Part shown: positions 36,048 through 43,601 of the stretch, one piece after another
How the letters are laid out: each line of letters begins with the position of its first letter
How positions within the stretch are numbered: position 1 is the stretch's first letter
Assembly: GCF_001613105.1 (NCBI RefSeq)
Contig: NZ_BDBS01000022.1
Coordinates: 1 to 64,000, forward strand
Direction: 5' to 3'
Origin: Nocardia pseudobrasiliensis NBRC 108224
GTDB taxonomy: Bacteria; Actinomycetota; Actinomycetes; Mycobacteriales; Mycobacteriaceae
DNA length: 64,000 nt
Program-made: the position numbers and the translations under genes
The notes under the pieces: generated by a model
Seen by the model: the letters and a program-made list of their open reading frames with translations, nothing else
Database searches by the model: none
Told to the model about the DNA's origin: nothing

Positions 36048-36067
36048 AGAGAGCTTTCCCTCTCTAA
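36048..36067. promoter_or_regulatory. candidate TetR operator upstream of the lipase
   Basis: An inverted repeat AGAGAG-N6-CTCTCT at 36048-36065, overlapping TTCCCTCTCTAA (36056-36067). A 12-mer differing by one base, TTCCCTTTCTAA, recurs upstream of the TetR gene at 36840-36851. Position 36 bases from the lipase start fits an operator. Inferred from motif sharing only. Confidence 0.4.
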
Positions 36068-36110
36068 GTTGGAGCGAACTGTATGCGCGGGCGATCCGAC
36101 GTGTCAATGG

Positions 36111-36752
36111 CTACTTCGGCGGCGTCTCGACGGTCGCGGCATAGGTGGTCAGGAGTTCGTACAGGAATTCGAGCACCGAATCCTCCAGATCCGGGCGGTC
36201 GTAGACGGGCCGAATGACGGCCTGACCCGAAAAGACGTGCAGCACAACGAAGAACAGCGGCTCGCGGACGTGTTCGGGGAAGCGCCGCATCACGCCGGAA
36301 CGCTCCGCCTCGGCCATGATCGCGTCGTAGTGCCCCGCCACGGCGGGCGCGATCCGGGCATGCAATTCCCGATCCGAACGCGCGGCGATGAAAACCTCGC
36401 GCAACGCGACCGTGGCGGTCGAGTTCTGTGCCTGGCGCATGAATCGCAGCGCCACCGCCAGCGCGTCGGTACCCTCGTCGACCTCGGCCAGTAGCGCCCG
36501 GAACATCGCGAGCTGACGGTTGACGATCTCCTGCGCGGTCGCGACGATCAGATCCAGTCGCCCGTCGAACTGCCGGAACATCGCGCCGACCGACAACCCC
36601 GCTCGCTCACAGATCTCCTGGATCGTCGTGCGGTGATAGCCGAGCTCGCTGATCGCCTCGATCGTCGCGTCGATGAGCTTGGCGACCGTGGCCGCACGGC
36701 GTTCCTGCTGGGTGCGACGCTTCGGGCGCGAAGTCGGGTTCTGGGTCACCAT
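36111..36752 (-). CDS. TetR-family transcriptional regulator
   Basis: A 213-aa regulator from ATG 36752, preceded by AGGATGAG. The N-terminal HTH reads YHRTTIQEICERAGLSVGAMFRQFDGR; the C-terminal ligand domain is helical, with REVFIAARSDRELHARI. A GTG at 36815 would add 21 residues and lies two bases from the stop of the upstream PepSY gene. The close spacing to the lipase and the shared motif point to control of the lipase. Confidence 0.87.
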   Translation of the reverse strand: MVTQNPTSRPKRRTQQERRAATVAKLIDATIEAISELGYHRTTIQEICERAGLSVGAMFRQFDGRLDLIVATAQEIVNRQLAMFRALLAEVDEGTDALAVALRFMRQAQNSTATVALREVFIAARSDRELHARIAPAVAGHYDAIMAEAERSGVMRRFPEHVREPLFFVVLHVFSGQAVIRPVYDRPDLEDSVLEFLYELLTTYAATVETPPK

Positions 36753-36816
36753 CTCATCCTGCCTGGCCGAGTGCACAAAGGTCGGCGCCGCCACCCGGAC
36801 ACTGTGGACCATCACA

Positions 36817-38067
36817 TTATTGTTGTAAGGAAACGTTTGTTCCCTTTCTAACAGAGCGGCGGCGTCCGCGTTGGACGCCGCGCCGGAACAGCCACGTCGA
36901 CATGCCCGTGACGGCCAGCAGCAGCGGGGTCGAGCCGAAGATCAGCCACAGCACGCGCCACCAGCCGTTCACCAGCCAGCCGAAATGGGCGGGCTCGAAG
37001 ACCTTGGCGTAGAACGTGTTCGCCAGCGGGCGGCCGTGGCTGGCGTCTACCACCTTGGTGTCGGAGCCGTCGGTGGCGTTGATGTAGACCAGGACATCGC
37101 CGTTGTAGAAGGCGCGATGTTCGTACGGCGAGTACGCGCCCGCGACCGAGGCCAGGTAATAGGGAGTCGCCTCGGTGGGCAGCATCACATACGACAGGCG
37201 GCCGGGCGCCTCGCGCAGCGCGATCGCACGCGCCTCGTCGATATCGACCGGCTGCGGTCGCGCGGCCGGACGCGGCACATAGACCGCCTCGGCGAGATCC
37301 ACCTTCGCATCGCCGCCGAAGGCGGACAGCATCACACTCTTTGCGGCGGGCCATTCGATCGTGATGCCGGTGATTCCCCACATCAGCAGGAACGGCACGC
37401 CCAGGATGCCGATGACATCGTGCAGATCACGGTCCCGTGCGAAACGCCCCTTGCGCCAGCGGATCCGAAAACCGTGCCGCAACCGCTTGAACGTCGGCCA
37501 CCAGACGATCGCCCCGGATACCGCGAGCACCACCAGCAGCAGCCCCAACACCACCAGAACGATTGCCCCCCAGGTGATATCGATCAGCGGCGCCTGTTCG
37601 TTCATGATCGGCACCGCACCGGAGAAGCGCAGACAGCCGAAGGCGCAGTCGTGCAGGTTGACCAGCCAGCCCAGCACGCCGTCGGACAGACTCACCCGCT
37701 CCCCCAAGCGCCCGGTGGCCGGATCGATCGAATAGGCGGCGGCGAAATCGCTGCTGCCCACCACGGTCACGCCGGCGTCGCTGCCGACCCAGCCCACATC
37801 GAATCCGGGATCGACGGCCCGCACCAACGCCACCGCCCGATCCGGGTCGATCACCGAGGGCCCCTCGGTATGGCGATAGAACGAGGCGTGCTGCGCCCGA
37901 AACAGTTCCGCGTTGTAGAGCAGGATCGCGCCCGAGGTGCACTGAACCACCAGGACCAGTCCGAGAAGCAGCGCCGACCAGCGGTGCACCGCGATGAGCG
38001 TGCGCCGCACCGGCTTTCGCGGACGCCGCCGGCGCGGTCGGACCCGAACCCTTTCGATCGTAGCCAT
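36817..38067 (-). CDS. PepSY-associated TM protein, iron-regulated, possible ferric-siderophore reductase (FoxB/PiuB type)
   Basis: A 416-aa membrane protein with four main TM segments: RTLIAVHRWSALLLGLVLVV, the segment after NEQAPLIDITWGAIVLVV, HDVIGILGVPFLLMWGITGI and the C-terminal WRVLWLIFGSTPLLLAVTGM. Conserved His residues in AVHRWS, NLHD and RDLHDVIG, and a PepSY domain in the large loops (VDIDEARAIALREAPGRLSYV), match FoxB/PiuB-type proteins that reduce ferric siderophores with heme. Two IdeR-type boxes abut the start codon, which supports an iron-acquisition role. Basic residues fill both termini. Confidence 0.85.
   Translation of the reverse strand: MATIERVRVRPRRRRPRKPVRRTLIAVHRWSALLLGLVLVVQCTSGAILLYNAELFRAQHASFYRHTEGPSVIDPDRAVALVRAVDPGFDVGWVGSDAGVTVVGSSDFAAAYSIDPATGRLGERVSLSDGVLGWLVNLHDCAFGCLRFSGAVPIMNEQAPLIDITWGAIVLVVLGLLLVVLAVSGAIVWWPTFKRLRHGFRIRWRKGRFARDRDLHDVIGILGVPFLLMWGITGITIEWPAAKSVMLSAFGGDAKVDLAEAVYVPRPAARPQPVDIDEARAIALREAPGRLSYVMLPTEATPYYLASVAGAYSPYEHRAFYNGDVLVYINATDGSDTKVVDASHGRPLANTFYAKVFEPAHFGWLVNGWWRVLWLIFGSTPLLLAVTGMSTWLFRRGVQRGRRRSVRKGTNVSLQQ
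36827..36851. promoter_or_regulatory. candidate TetR operator inside the 3' end of the PepSY gene
   Basis: An imperfect palindrome with arms AAGGAAAC (36827-36834) and GTTCCCTT (36839-36846), one mismatch, spacer GTTT, overlapping the 12-mer TTCCCTTTCTAA shared with the lipase promoter. It lies upstream of the TetR start, and its bases also encode the last residues of the PepSY protein. Confidence 0.38.
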
Positions 38068-38108
38068 CAGCTTAGGCTAACCTAATAGATTAGGTTAGCC
38101 TAATAAAA
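38067..38108. promoter_or_regulatory. double IdeR/DtxR iron box
   Basis: A perfect 15-bp inverted repeat with 2-bp spacer (38072-38103). It contains two overlapping 19-bp boxes. TCAGCTTAGGCTAACCTAA (38067-38085) agrees with the consensus TTAGGTTAGGCTAACCTAA at 17 of 19 positions. TTAGGTTAGCCTAATAAAA (38090-38108) agrees at 15. The first box touches the initiator ATG of the PepSY gene, so the operator covers promoter and translation start. Iron-loaded IdeR should repress the gene. Confidence 0.88.
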
Positions 38109-38155
38109 CCGTTGTCCGGGCGGCGCGAAGCCGCGATTTCGCTGTACTGTCGGGC

Positions 38156-39319
38156 ATGACCTCCGAAGTGATCGCGAAGGCGAACCACCCCGGCGGAACC
38201 GCAGTCACCCGGCGTTCGGCCGCGGACCGGGCGCGGATATGGATCGTGTTGGCGCTGTCGGCGCTGCCGTCCGCCGCGGTGATGACGTTGCTGCTCTACG
38301 GATTCGGACTCCTGCTGACCATCGGCGCGCCGAGTGCGCTACCCGCGCTGTGGTTTCTGGTGTGCGCGCTGTGGGGCGGGCTGTGTTTCGCCGGCGCGGG
38401 CGGTAGTTGGCCGCTGCGCCTGTTCGGCCTTCGCCAGCCGATCAGCGAGGAACGACACGCGCTGGTGACCGCCTGGACCGAGGTGACCCGCCGGGCCGGG
38501 ATGCCCGCCGACTCCTACTCGCTGTGGATCCAGGAAGCCGACGAGCAATTCGCGGTGCCCGACCGAATGCTCACCGCGCCGGCCGAATCGGTGCGGCGGC
38601 TGCGCCCCCGGGAGTTGCAGGCAGTCCTCGCACAGCAACTCGGGCAACGCGCGCAGGGGCGGGCGGCCCTGTGGCAGTTGGTGTTTCGTTACTACAACTA
38701 TCCGGTCGTCCGCGTCGAGGGCGGCCTGCTGCAGGGTATGACCGGTGTGGGCGATGCGATCGCGCACCGACTGCCCGCGCGTGGCTCACGCGTGTTCAGC
38801 GCCTGCTGGACCGTGTTGAGCAGGCTGCTCGCCGCGTGCCCCACGGTCGCGGCGGGCACGGTGACCGTCGGGCTGGCACCGGCTTTGGCGCTGCGACTGC
38901 TTCCCGAGATCGCGGTGCTGGCCTTGAATCCGCTGCTGGATCGCGCCGAATACCGGGCAGATCGAATCGCGGTCGAATTGGGATACGGGCCGGAACTGTG
39001 TGGCGTGCTGTGTCATCCGCACGTGCCGCCGCCGATGAGCGTGCGGCCCGCCGCGCTGTCGGTGGGGCCGCTGCTGTCGAAGACCACGCCGGACAATCGG
39101 ATTCGACGTATCCGCGATCAGCTCGACGAACTGGCCCGCCGATATCCACTGCCGCCGCGATTCGCGATTCCGGTCCGGCCGCCGCGACCGGCCCCTACAG
39201 CGTCGACGGGTCCGTATTCGCCCCGCACAGCACCACGACCGGCCGCTCATCCGGTCCGGGTACATAGGCCCCACTCTGAATGGCAGCCAGTGCGGTCGCG
39301 CCCGCCGGTTCGACGATGA
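38156..39319 (+). CDS. degenerate M48-like membrane protein (HExxH lost)
   Basis: A 387-aa protein built like an M48 peptidase but with the zinc site destroyed. Two TM helices (about 28-57 and 60-82) precede the domain. PRELQAVLAQQLGQRAQG aligns with the M48 motif normally reading ELEAVLAHELGHR, so HExxH has become QQLGQ (residues 160-164). LLDRAEYRADRIAVELGYG matches the downstream Glu-Ala-Asp motif. A Pro/Arg-rich tail from residue 340 is antisense to the dehydratase, overlapping it by 125 bases. It is probably a pseudoprotease with scaffolding or regulatory function. Confidence 0.75.
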   Translation: MTSEVIAKANHPGGTAVTRRSAADRARIWIVLALSALPSAAVMTLLLYGFGLLLTIGAPSALPALWFLVCALWGGLCFAGAGGSWPLRLFGLRQPISEERHALVTAWTEVTRRAGMPADSYSLWIQEADEQFAVPDRMLTAPAESVRRLRPRELQAVLAQQLGQRAQGRAALWQLVFRYYNYPVVRVEGGLLQGMTGVGDAIAHRLPARGSRVFSACWTVLSRLLAACPTVAAGTVTVGLAPALALRLLPEIAVLALNPLLDRAEYRADRIAVELGYGPELCGVLCHPHVPPPMSVRPAALSVGPLLSKTTPDNRIRRIRDQLDELARRYPLPPRFAIPVRPPRPAPTASTGPYSPRTAPRPAAHPVRVHRPHSEWQPVRSRPPVRR

Positions 39320-40151
39320 TCCGGAATTCGCGCCACAGATATTCGCGGGCCATGGCGATGGCGTCATCGGTCACCAGCACCGCGGTCATGTTGTAGCGCT
39401 GGGCGATCTCGAAGGGGATGCGTCCGATCCGGGTGGCGCCCAGCGCATCCGCGGCGATGCTGTTGATGTGCACGTCGACAGCATGGCCCGCGGCCAGGGC
39501 CGAATGCAGGGTCGGGGCGCCCTTGGGTTCCACGCCGACGACATGACCGCGCGCGCCCAGCGCGGCCGCGATACCGGCGGCCAGACCGCCGCCTCCGACC
39601 GCGACCAGCACCGGTGGGCGACCGCGCACCTGCTGTTCGATCTCGAGACCCACCACGCCGGCTCCCGCCACCACCGCGGGCAGATCGTAGGCGTGCAGTT
39701 GGACCGCGCCGCGTTCGGCGGTCAGCTCGTCGGCGAAGCGGTGCGCCTCGGCGTAGGTCGTGCCGTGCCACAGCACCTCGGCGCCGTAGGCCCACATGGC
39801 CGCCACCTTGGTATGGGGCGCGGATTCGGGCACCACGACCGTGCACTGCCGGTTCTCCAGCGCGCACGCCAGCGCGGCCGCGATACCGGCGTTGCCGCCG
39901 GAGGCGATCACCACCGGCCGAGCGTCCTCGCGGGATTCGAGCAGCGCGTTGAGGCTGCCGCGCACCTTGAATGTGCCGCCGTGCTGCAGATATTCGAGTT
40001 TGAAGGTCACCGGCACCGAACCGTGCGGACCGCTGACCTCGGTATGGAACACCGGGGTCACGCGGACGCGGTGGCCCAGGCGCAACCGCGCGGCTCGCAC
40101 GTCGGAACGATAGAGCCGCTTCACCTTTCGCGAGGCGGACGCATCGGTCAC
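39195..40151 (-). CDS. PLP-dependent serine/threonine dehydratase
   Basis: A 318-aa fold-type II PLP enzyme. The Schiff-base lysine lies in GGTFKVRGSLNALL, the PLP ring is held by ASGGNAGIAAALAC and the phosphate by VGGGGLAAGIAAAL. The end, VVVLCGANTDPSTL, is the usual terminus. It deaminates threonine or serine to 2-oxobutyrate or pyruvate. No ACT regulatory domain is present, so it is of the short catabolic type or of related racemase activity. The stop is inside the convergent M48-like gene; the start overlaps the CtaG-fusion stop by 4 bases. Confidence 0.87.
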   Translation of the reverse strand: MTDASASRKVKRLYRSDVRAARLRLGHRVRVTPVFHTEVSGPHGSVPVTFKLEYLQHGGTFKVRGSLNALLESREDARPVVIASGGNAGIAAALACALENRQCTVVVPESAPHTKVAAMWAYGAEVLWHGTTYAEAHRFADELTAERGAVQLHAYDLPAVVAGAGVVGLEIEQQVRGRPPVLVAVGGGGLAAGIAAALGARGHVVGVEPKGAPTLHSALAAGHAVDVHINSIAADALGATRIGRIPFEIAQRYNMTAVLVTDDAIAMAREYLWREFRIIVEPAGATALAAIQSGAYVPGPDERPVVVLCGANTDPSTL

Positions 40152-42187
40152 TTCCCGGTCCCCCGATCCCGCTTCGCCAATTCGGCGTACATCGCGTTGT
40201 GCGCGGCCAAGGCCGCGTCGTGGTCGCGGTCAGCCGCGCGGTCGAGCCGCTGCGCGAGCCGGGAGTCGCTGCGCGACCACTGCACCAGCAGCGCCAGCAT
40301 CACCACCACGAGCGGAATCTCACCGCTGGCCCAGGCCAGGCTGCCGCCGGTGTGCTGATCGCCGAGCAGATCCGAATTCCAGGTCAAGCCCAGTGAGCGA
40401 TAGAACCAGCCGCCCATCACCGTGGTCATACTCATCAACGCGACGCCGAAGAAGGCGTGGAACGGCAGCGAGCCGAACACCATGCCGACCCGCGTGAGCG
40501 GTTGCACCTGACGGGGTTTGGGGTCGATGCCGAGCACCACCCAGTAGAACAGGTAGCCCGACACCAGGAAGTGCAGATTCATCGCCAGATGCGCGCCGTG
40601 CAGGTCGACGACCTTGTCGAAGATGCCGCCCAGATACAGCGCGTAGAACCCGGCGATGAAGAACACCGAGGCGACCACCGGCTGGGTCATGAAGCGTGAC
40701 ACCGGATTGTGCACCGCGGCCAGGATCCACTCGCGCGGCCCGGGCGGCGCGTCGCGACCGGCCGCGGGCAGCGCCCGCAATGCCAGCAGAATCGGCCCGC
40801 CCAGGGCGAACAGGATCGGCGCGAGCATCGACAGCATCATGTGCTGGGCCATGTGCACGCTGAACATGGCGGGCGCGTAGCGACCCACGCCGGAACTGGT
40901 CGCGATCAAGACGACCGCGCATCCACACAACCAGGCCACCGTGCGTCCGACCGGCCAGGCGTCTCCGCGTGCCCGCAGTCGGCGCACTCCGGCCAGATAC
41001 AACACCGCGAGCACGAGAGACAGCGTCCCGAAGATCAGATCGAAGCGCCAGTCGAACAGAATGCGACCCGTGGTCGGCGGGCCCGCCAGGTCGTATCCCA
41101 GCTCCACTTCGGCGGGCGAGGGCACACGGCGCAGATCCGGGGGCGGGGTGCGCCCCAGTCCGACGGCCAGGCCCATTGTCGCGGCGAAGATCAACGTCTC
41201 GACACCCGCGAAGCGGATCAGCGCCCCGCGGTCGCCCGGATCCGCCGCCAGATCCGGAATCGCCTTGCGGCGCTGCACGAATCCGATCACCCCGAGCGCG
41301 CAGAGGGCGACCGTCTTGGCGATGACCAGTTGTCCGTAGGTCGTGGTGAACAGATCGCTCCACGGCACTCGCACCCAGGCATTGAGTACGCCACTCACCG
41401 CCACGACCGCGAACGCGCAGGCCGCCAGCGCCGAGAATCTGCGTGCCGCGAGTCCGGTGTGCGCGCCCCCGCGCACCGCGTAGGCCAGCACCGCGAACAG
41501 GCCGCCGACCCAGACCGATACCGCCACCAGATGCAGGATCAGGCTGTTGGTCGCGATGTCGTGGGCGCCGCCCGAGGACGAATGTCCGGTCAGCGCGACC
41601 GGCAGCAGGCACAGCAGCGACCAGCCGAACAGTACCGGGGTCCAGCCCCAGCGCAGCGCCAGCCGACAGCCGATGGCCAGCGCGACGGCCATGAAAGCCG
41701 TTGCCCGCCATGACCCGGCGACCTCCACCTTCGGAATCGCATGCCAAATCTGTTCCGGCCGAAGCAGGCTGCTGACCGGTTGCCCGGTGGTGTCCGAGAG
41801 GGTGAGCGGCACCAGCAGGGTCGCCGCGATCGCCCAGACGACCGCCGCGATTCCGGCCCGCCGCAACGCCCGATAACCGCCGACGTCCAGGAGTCCGTCG
41901 CGCTGCGGCGGGGTCAGGAACGCGGCGAACAGCAGGGACCCGATGGCGAGCGCACCCGACAGATCCGCGACCGCGCGGATCGCGGGCAATCCGTAGGTGG
42001 TCAGCGGTCCGGGATCCGGGATGCCGAGCAGCGTCAACGCCTGTGCGGCAGACAGTCCCACGACCAGCGGGGCGACCATGGCGGCCACCGCGATCGTGAC
42101 CGCGGTCAGCACCGGGAACATCATCGCCGACTCCGACCGGATGTCCTGGCTCTCAGGTTCGACGGACGGGTCCCGCGGTGACGACAT
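40148..42187 (-). CDS. CopD-CtaG fusion: copper/cytochrome c oxidase assembly membrane protein
   Basis: A 679-aa polytopic protein with about 15 TM segments. The first half has CopD features (HSSSGGAHDIATNSLILHLVAVSVWVGG is represented by SLILHLVAVSVWVGGLFAVL; FTTTYGQLVIAKTVALCALG). The second half is a caa3_CtaG domain, with FSVHMAQHMMLSMLAPILF, ALHNP-like AAVHNPVSRFMTQP, HLAMNLHFLVSGYLFYWVVLG and the SLPFHAFFGVALM region. This fusion is characteristic of Mycobacteriales (Rv0102-type) and is linked to copper insertion in the aa3 oxidase. I use the ATG at 42187; the longer frame would run through tRNA-Arg. A 4-base overlap couples it to the dehydratase. Confidence 0.88.
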   Translation of the reverse strand: MSSPRDPSVEPESQDIRSESAMMFPVLTAVTIAVAAMVAPLVVGLSAAQALTLLGIPDPGPLTTYGLPAIRAVADLSGALAIGSLLFAAFLTPPQRDGLLDVGGYRALRRAGIAAVVWAIAATLLVPLTLSDTTGQPVSSLLRPEQIWHAIPKVEVAGSWRATAFMAVALAIGCRLALRWGWTPVLFGWSLLCLLPVALTGHSSSGGAHDIATNSLILHLVAVSVWVGGLFAVLAYAVRGGAHTGLAARRFSALAACAFAVVAVSGVLNAWVRVPWSDLFTTTYGQLVIAKTVALCALGVIGFVQRRKAIPDLAADPGDRGALIRFAGVETLIFAATMGLAVGLGRTPPPDLRRVPSPAEVELGYDLAGPPTTGRILFDWRFDLIFGTLSLVLAVLYLAGVRRLRARGDAWPVGRTVAWLCGCAVVLIATSSGVGRYAPAMFSVHMAQHMMLSMLAPILFALGGPILLALRALPAAGRDAPPGPREWILAAVHNPVSRFMTQPVVASVFFIAGFYALYLGGIFDKVVDLHGAHLAMNLHFLVSGYLFYWVVLGIDPKPRQVQPLTRVGMVFGSLPFHAFFGVALMSMTTVMGGWFYRSLGLTWNSDLLGDQHTGGSLAWASGEIPLVVVMLALLVQWSRSDSRLAQRLDRAADRDHDAALAAHNAMYAELAKRDRGTGK

Positions 42188-42372
42188 GGCTTTCAGCCTA
42201 GTTCGACCGCACGGCCCCGGCGGCCCCGCCCTGACCGACCCCGGAACCCTTGTGACCCAGCCGACATGCGTGTCGTTAGCCCGCCGGGAGCCAGGACTGA
42301 GCTGGACGGTCGCTATAATCAAGTCGCTGGACACCGTGCCGAGAACCCGGCATGGTGTGTTGTGCCTGCTTT

Positions 42373-42446
42373 GCCTCCGTAGCTCAGTTGGATAGAGCAA
42401 GGGCCTTCTAATCCCTAGGTCGCAGGTTCGATTCCTGCCGGGGGCG
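42373..42446 (+). tRNA. tRNA-Arg (anticodon TCT)
   Basis: A 74-nt cloverleaf with acceptor GCCTCCG/CGGGGGC (one T-G pair), D-arm AGCTCAGTTGGATAGAGC and T-arm GCAGG-TTCGATT-CCTGC. The anticodon loop is CTTCTAA. The anticodon stem AGGGC/TCCCT has a C-T mismatch in the pair next to the loop (31-39), which is unusual. No encoded CCA. It reads AGA/AGG. Confidence 0.93.
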
Positions 42447-42453
42447 CTACACG

Positions 42454-42501
42454 GATGGGAAACCCATCACCGCTGGTGACAGCCGCAATCGCGGCGTCAC
42501 C
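42454..42501 (+). terminator. two hairpins after tRNA-Arg
   Basis: GATGGG-AAA-CCCATC (42454-42468) is followed by a stronger stem (42475-42501): GGTGAC/GTCACC with one bulged A, then GCCGC/GCGGC and a 4-nt loop. They lie 8 and 29 bases after the tRNA. Together they probably terminate the tRNA transcript. Confidence 0.5.
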
Positions 42502-42672
42502 GTCGGTCATGGCAACGCCGTACGGAAGTACGGATGTCTCGGCGTGTTGTGGTAGCGGACCTCCAGTGGCAGGTCGTCGAACAGCTGGTGAATGGAGTTC
42601 CCGGGTATATCTCGAACATCTATGTACCCCGGTAGCAAGCTGTTCAATCAGAGTGGCCCTGCAGCTGGGCGC

Positions 42673-42825
42673 TCACGTCCTGTTGCGCGACAGAACTCCC
42701 CAGGCCGCGGTGCCCAGGAACAGCACGATACCGATGATCGCCAACCAGAACAGTCCCTTGACGACGAATCCGAGCACGGCCAGGACCAGCCAGATCAACA
42801 GCAGGATGCCGATGAGTGTGAGCAT
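42673..42825 (-). CDS. small hydrophobic membrane protein
   Basis: A 50-aa protein: MLTLIGILLLIWLVLAVLGF, then VVKGLFWLAIIGIVLFLGTA and the tail AWGVLSRNRT. Two helices with one Lys between them match a small hydrophobic protein common in actinobacteria (annotated as hydrophobic protein or DUF6131-like). Its role is unknown. It sits between tRNA-Arg and a tiny divergent gene. Confidence 0.72.
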   Translation of the reverse strand: MLTLIGILLLIWLVLAVLGFVVKGLFWLAIIGIVLFLGTAAWGVLSRNRT

Positions 42826-42946
42826 GTCCGAGTAATGACCCCGTGCCGGGCCCGCCAAACCGAAGACGCACGGCGCTCTTGTTTCGCTCCGCGCCGATCG
42901 GGCATCCCACCGCCGAATTCGTAGTCGAGATCTCGAGGAGCAGCCG

Positions 42947-43102
42947 ATGCCGGACACCAGCGCCAACCCGGAGGATCGACGAGAAGAGGTCGCGCATCCC
43001 CATCCCGGCGATCGCGATCGTCCCGAGGCCAGAAAGGATCCGGAGGCGACCACCGAGGATCAGGCCGCGAACATGGACTACGAGGGCGACATACCCCACT
43101 GA
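42947..43102 (+). CDS. 51-aa acidic hydrophilic protein
   Basis: A short frame with a good ribosome site (GAGGAG, 6 bases before the ATG) and codon third positions that are strongly G/C. The product starts MPDTSANPEDRREEVAHPHP and ends in MDYEGDIPH. It is rich in Asp, Glu, Arg and Pro, has no hydrophobic core, and is predicted disordered. I do not recognise a family. It is divergent from the 50-aa membrane protein (121-base gap) and convergent with MarR (7-base gap). Confidence 0.55.
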   Translation: MPDTSANPEDRREEVAHPHPGDRDRPEARKDPEATTEDQAANMDYEGDIPH

Positions 43103-43109
43103 GGAGAGT

Positions 43110-43529
43110 TCAGGACGGCTCGAGGAGTTTGGCCAGCACCGCGGTGTCGTGCAGATAGCGCTCGTAGGGGAACCCGGCCGCGAGCAGGGCGGTGCGAAGC
43201 TCGTCGTAGAGCGGTGCGCCGGTGGTGCTGAACGCGTTACGGCCCGCTTCGGTGGTGCTGACCAGTCGCCGCCGACCGTGTTCGGGATCGGGATCGACGC
43301 GCACGAACCCGGCCTCTTCCAGCGGTCGCAGGGCCCGGCTGATCGCCGGATCGGAGACCGCCAGCGCCTGCGCCAGGCCGTGCTGGGTCACCGGCTCGAT
43401 CTCCTCCAATGTCCCCAGCAACCGCATCTGGCTGTAGGTCAACCCTCCGGAACCGTCCACACGCCGCCGAGTCGCGTCACCGAGCAGTTGCACCACGCGA
43501 TGCAGCAAGTCCCCGAGTCCTTCATCCAT
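43110..43529 (-). CDS. MarR-family transcriptional regulator
   Basis: A 139-aa winged-helix protein: GLTYSQMRLLGTLEEIEPVT, then QHGLAQALAVSDPAISRALR as the recognition helix region, and DPDPEHGRRRLVSTTEAGR as the wing. It is divergent from the SCO6745-type gene with 72 bases between starts, and the AT-rich ACCTGGTTAACATTAAT in that gap is a plausible operator region. The ligand is unknown. Confidence 0.87.
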   Translation of the reverse strand: MDEGLGDLLHRVVQLLGDATRRRVDGSGGLTYSQMRLLGTLEEIEPVTQHGLAQALAVSDPAISRALRPLEEAGFVRVDPDPEHGRRRLVSTTEAGRNAFSTTGAPLYDELRTALLAAGFPYERYLHDTAVLAKLLEPS

Positions 43530-43601
43530 AACCCGAGGCTATCAGAGTCTTACCTGGTTAACATTAATCTTCGGTGAGCGGCCAGCCGTATTGTCGATCT
43601 G

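Noticed and set aside
42373-42446. tRNA-Arg as an attachment site for an integrated element
   Set aside because: No integrase, no direct repeat of the tRNA 3' end and no change in gene character were seen downstream within the window.
42455-42835. Open frame of 126 codons after tRNA-Arg on the plus strand
   Set aside because: It overlaps hairpins and the small membrane gene on the other strand, and has no ribosome site or family resemblance.
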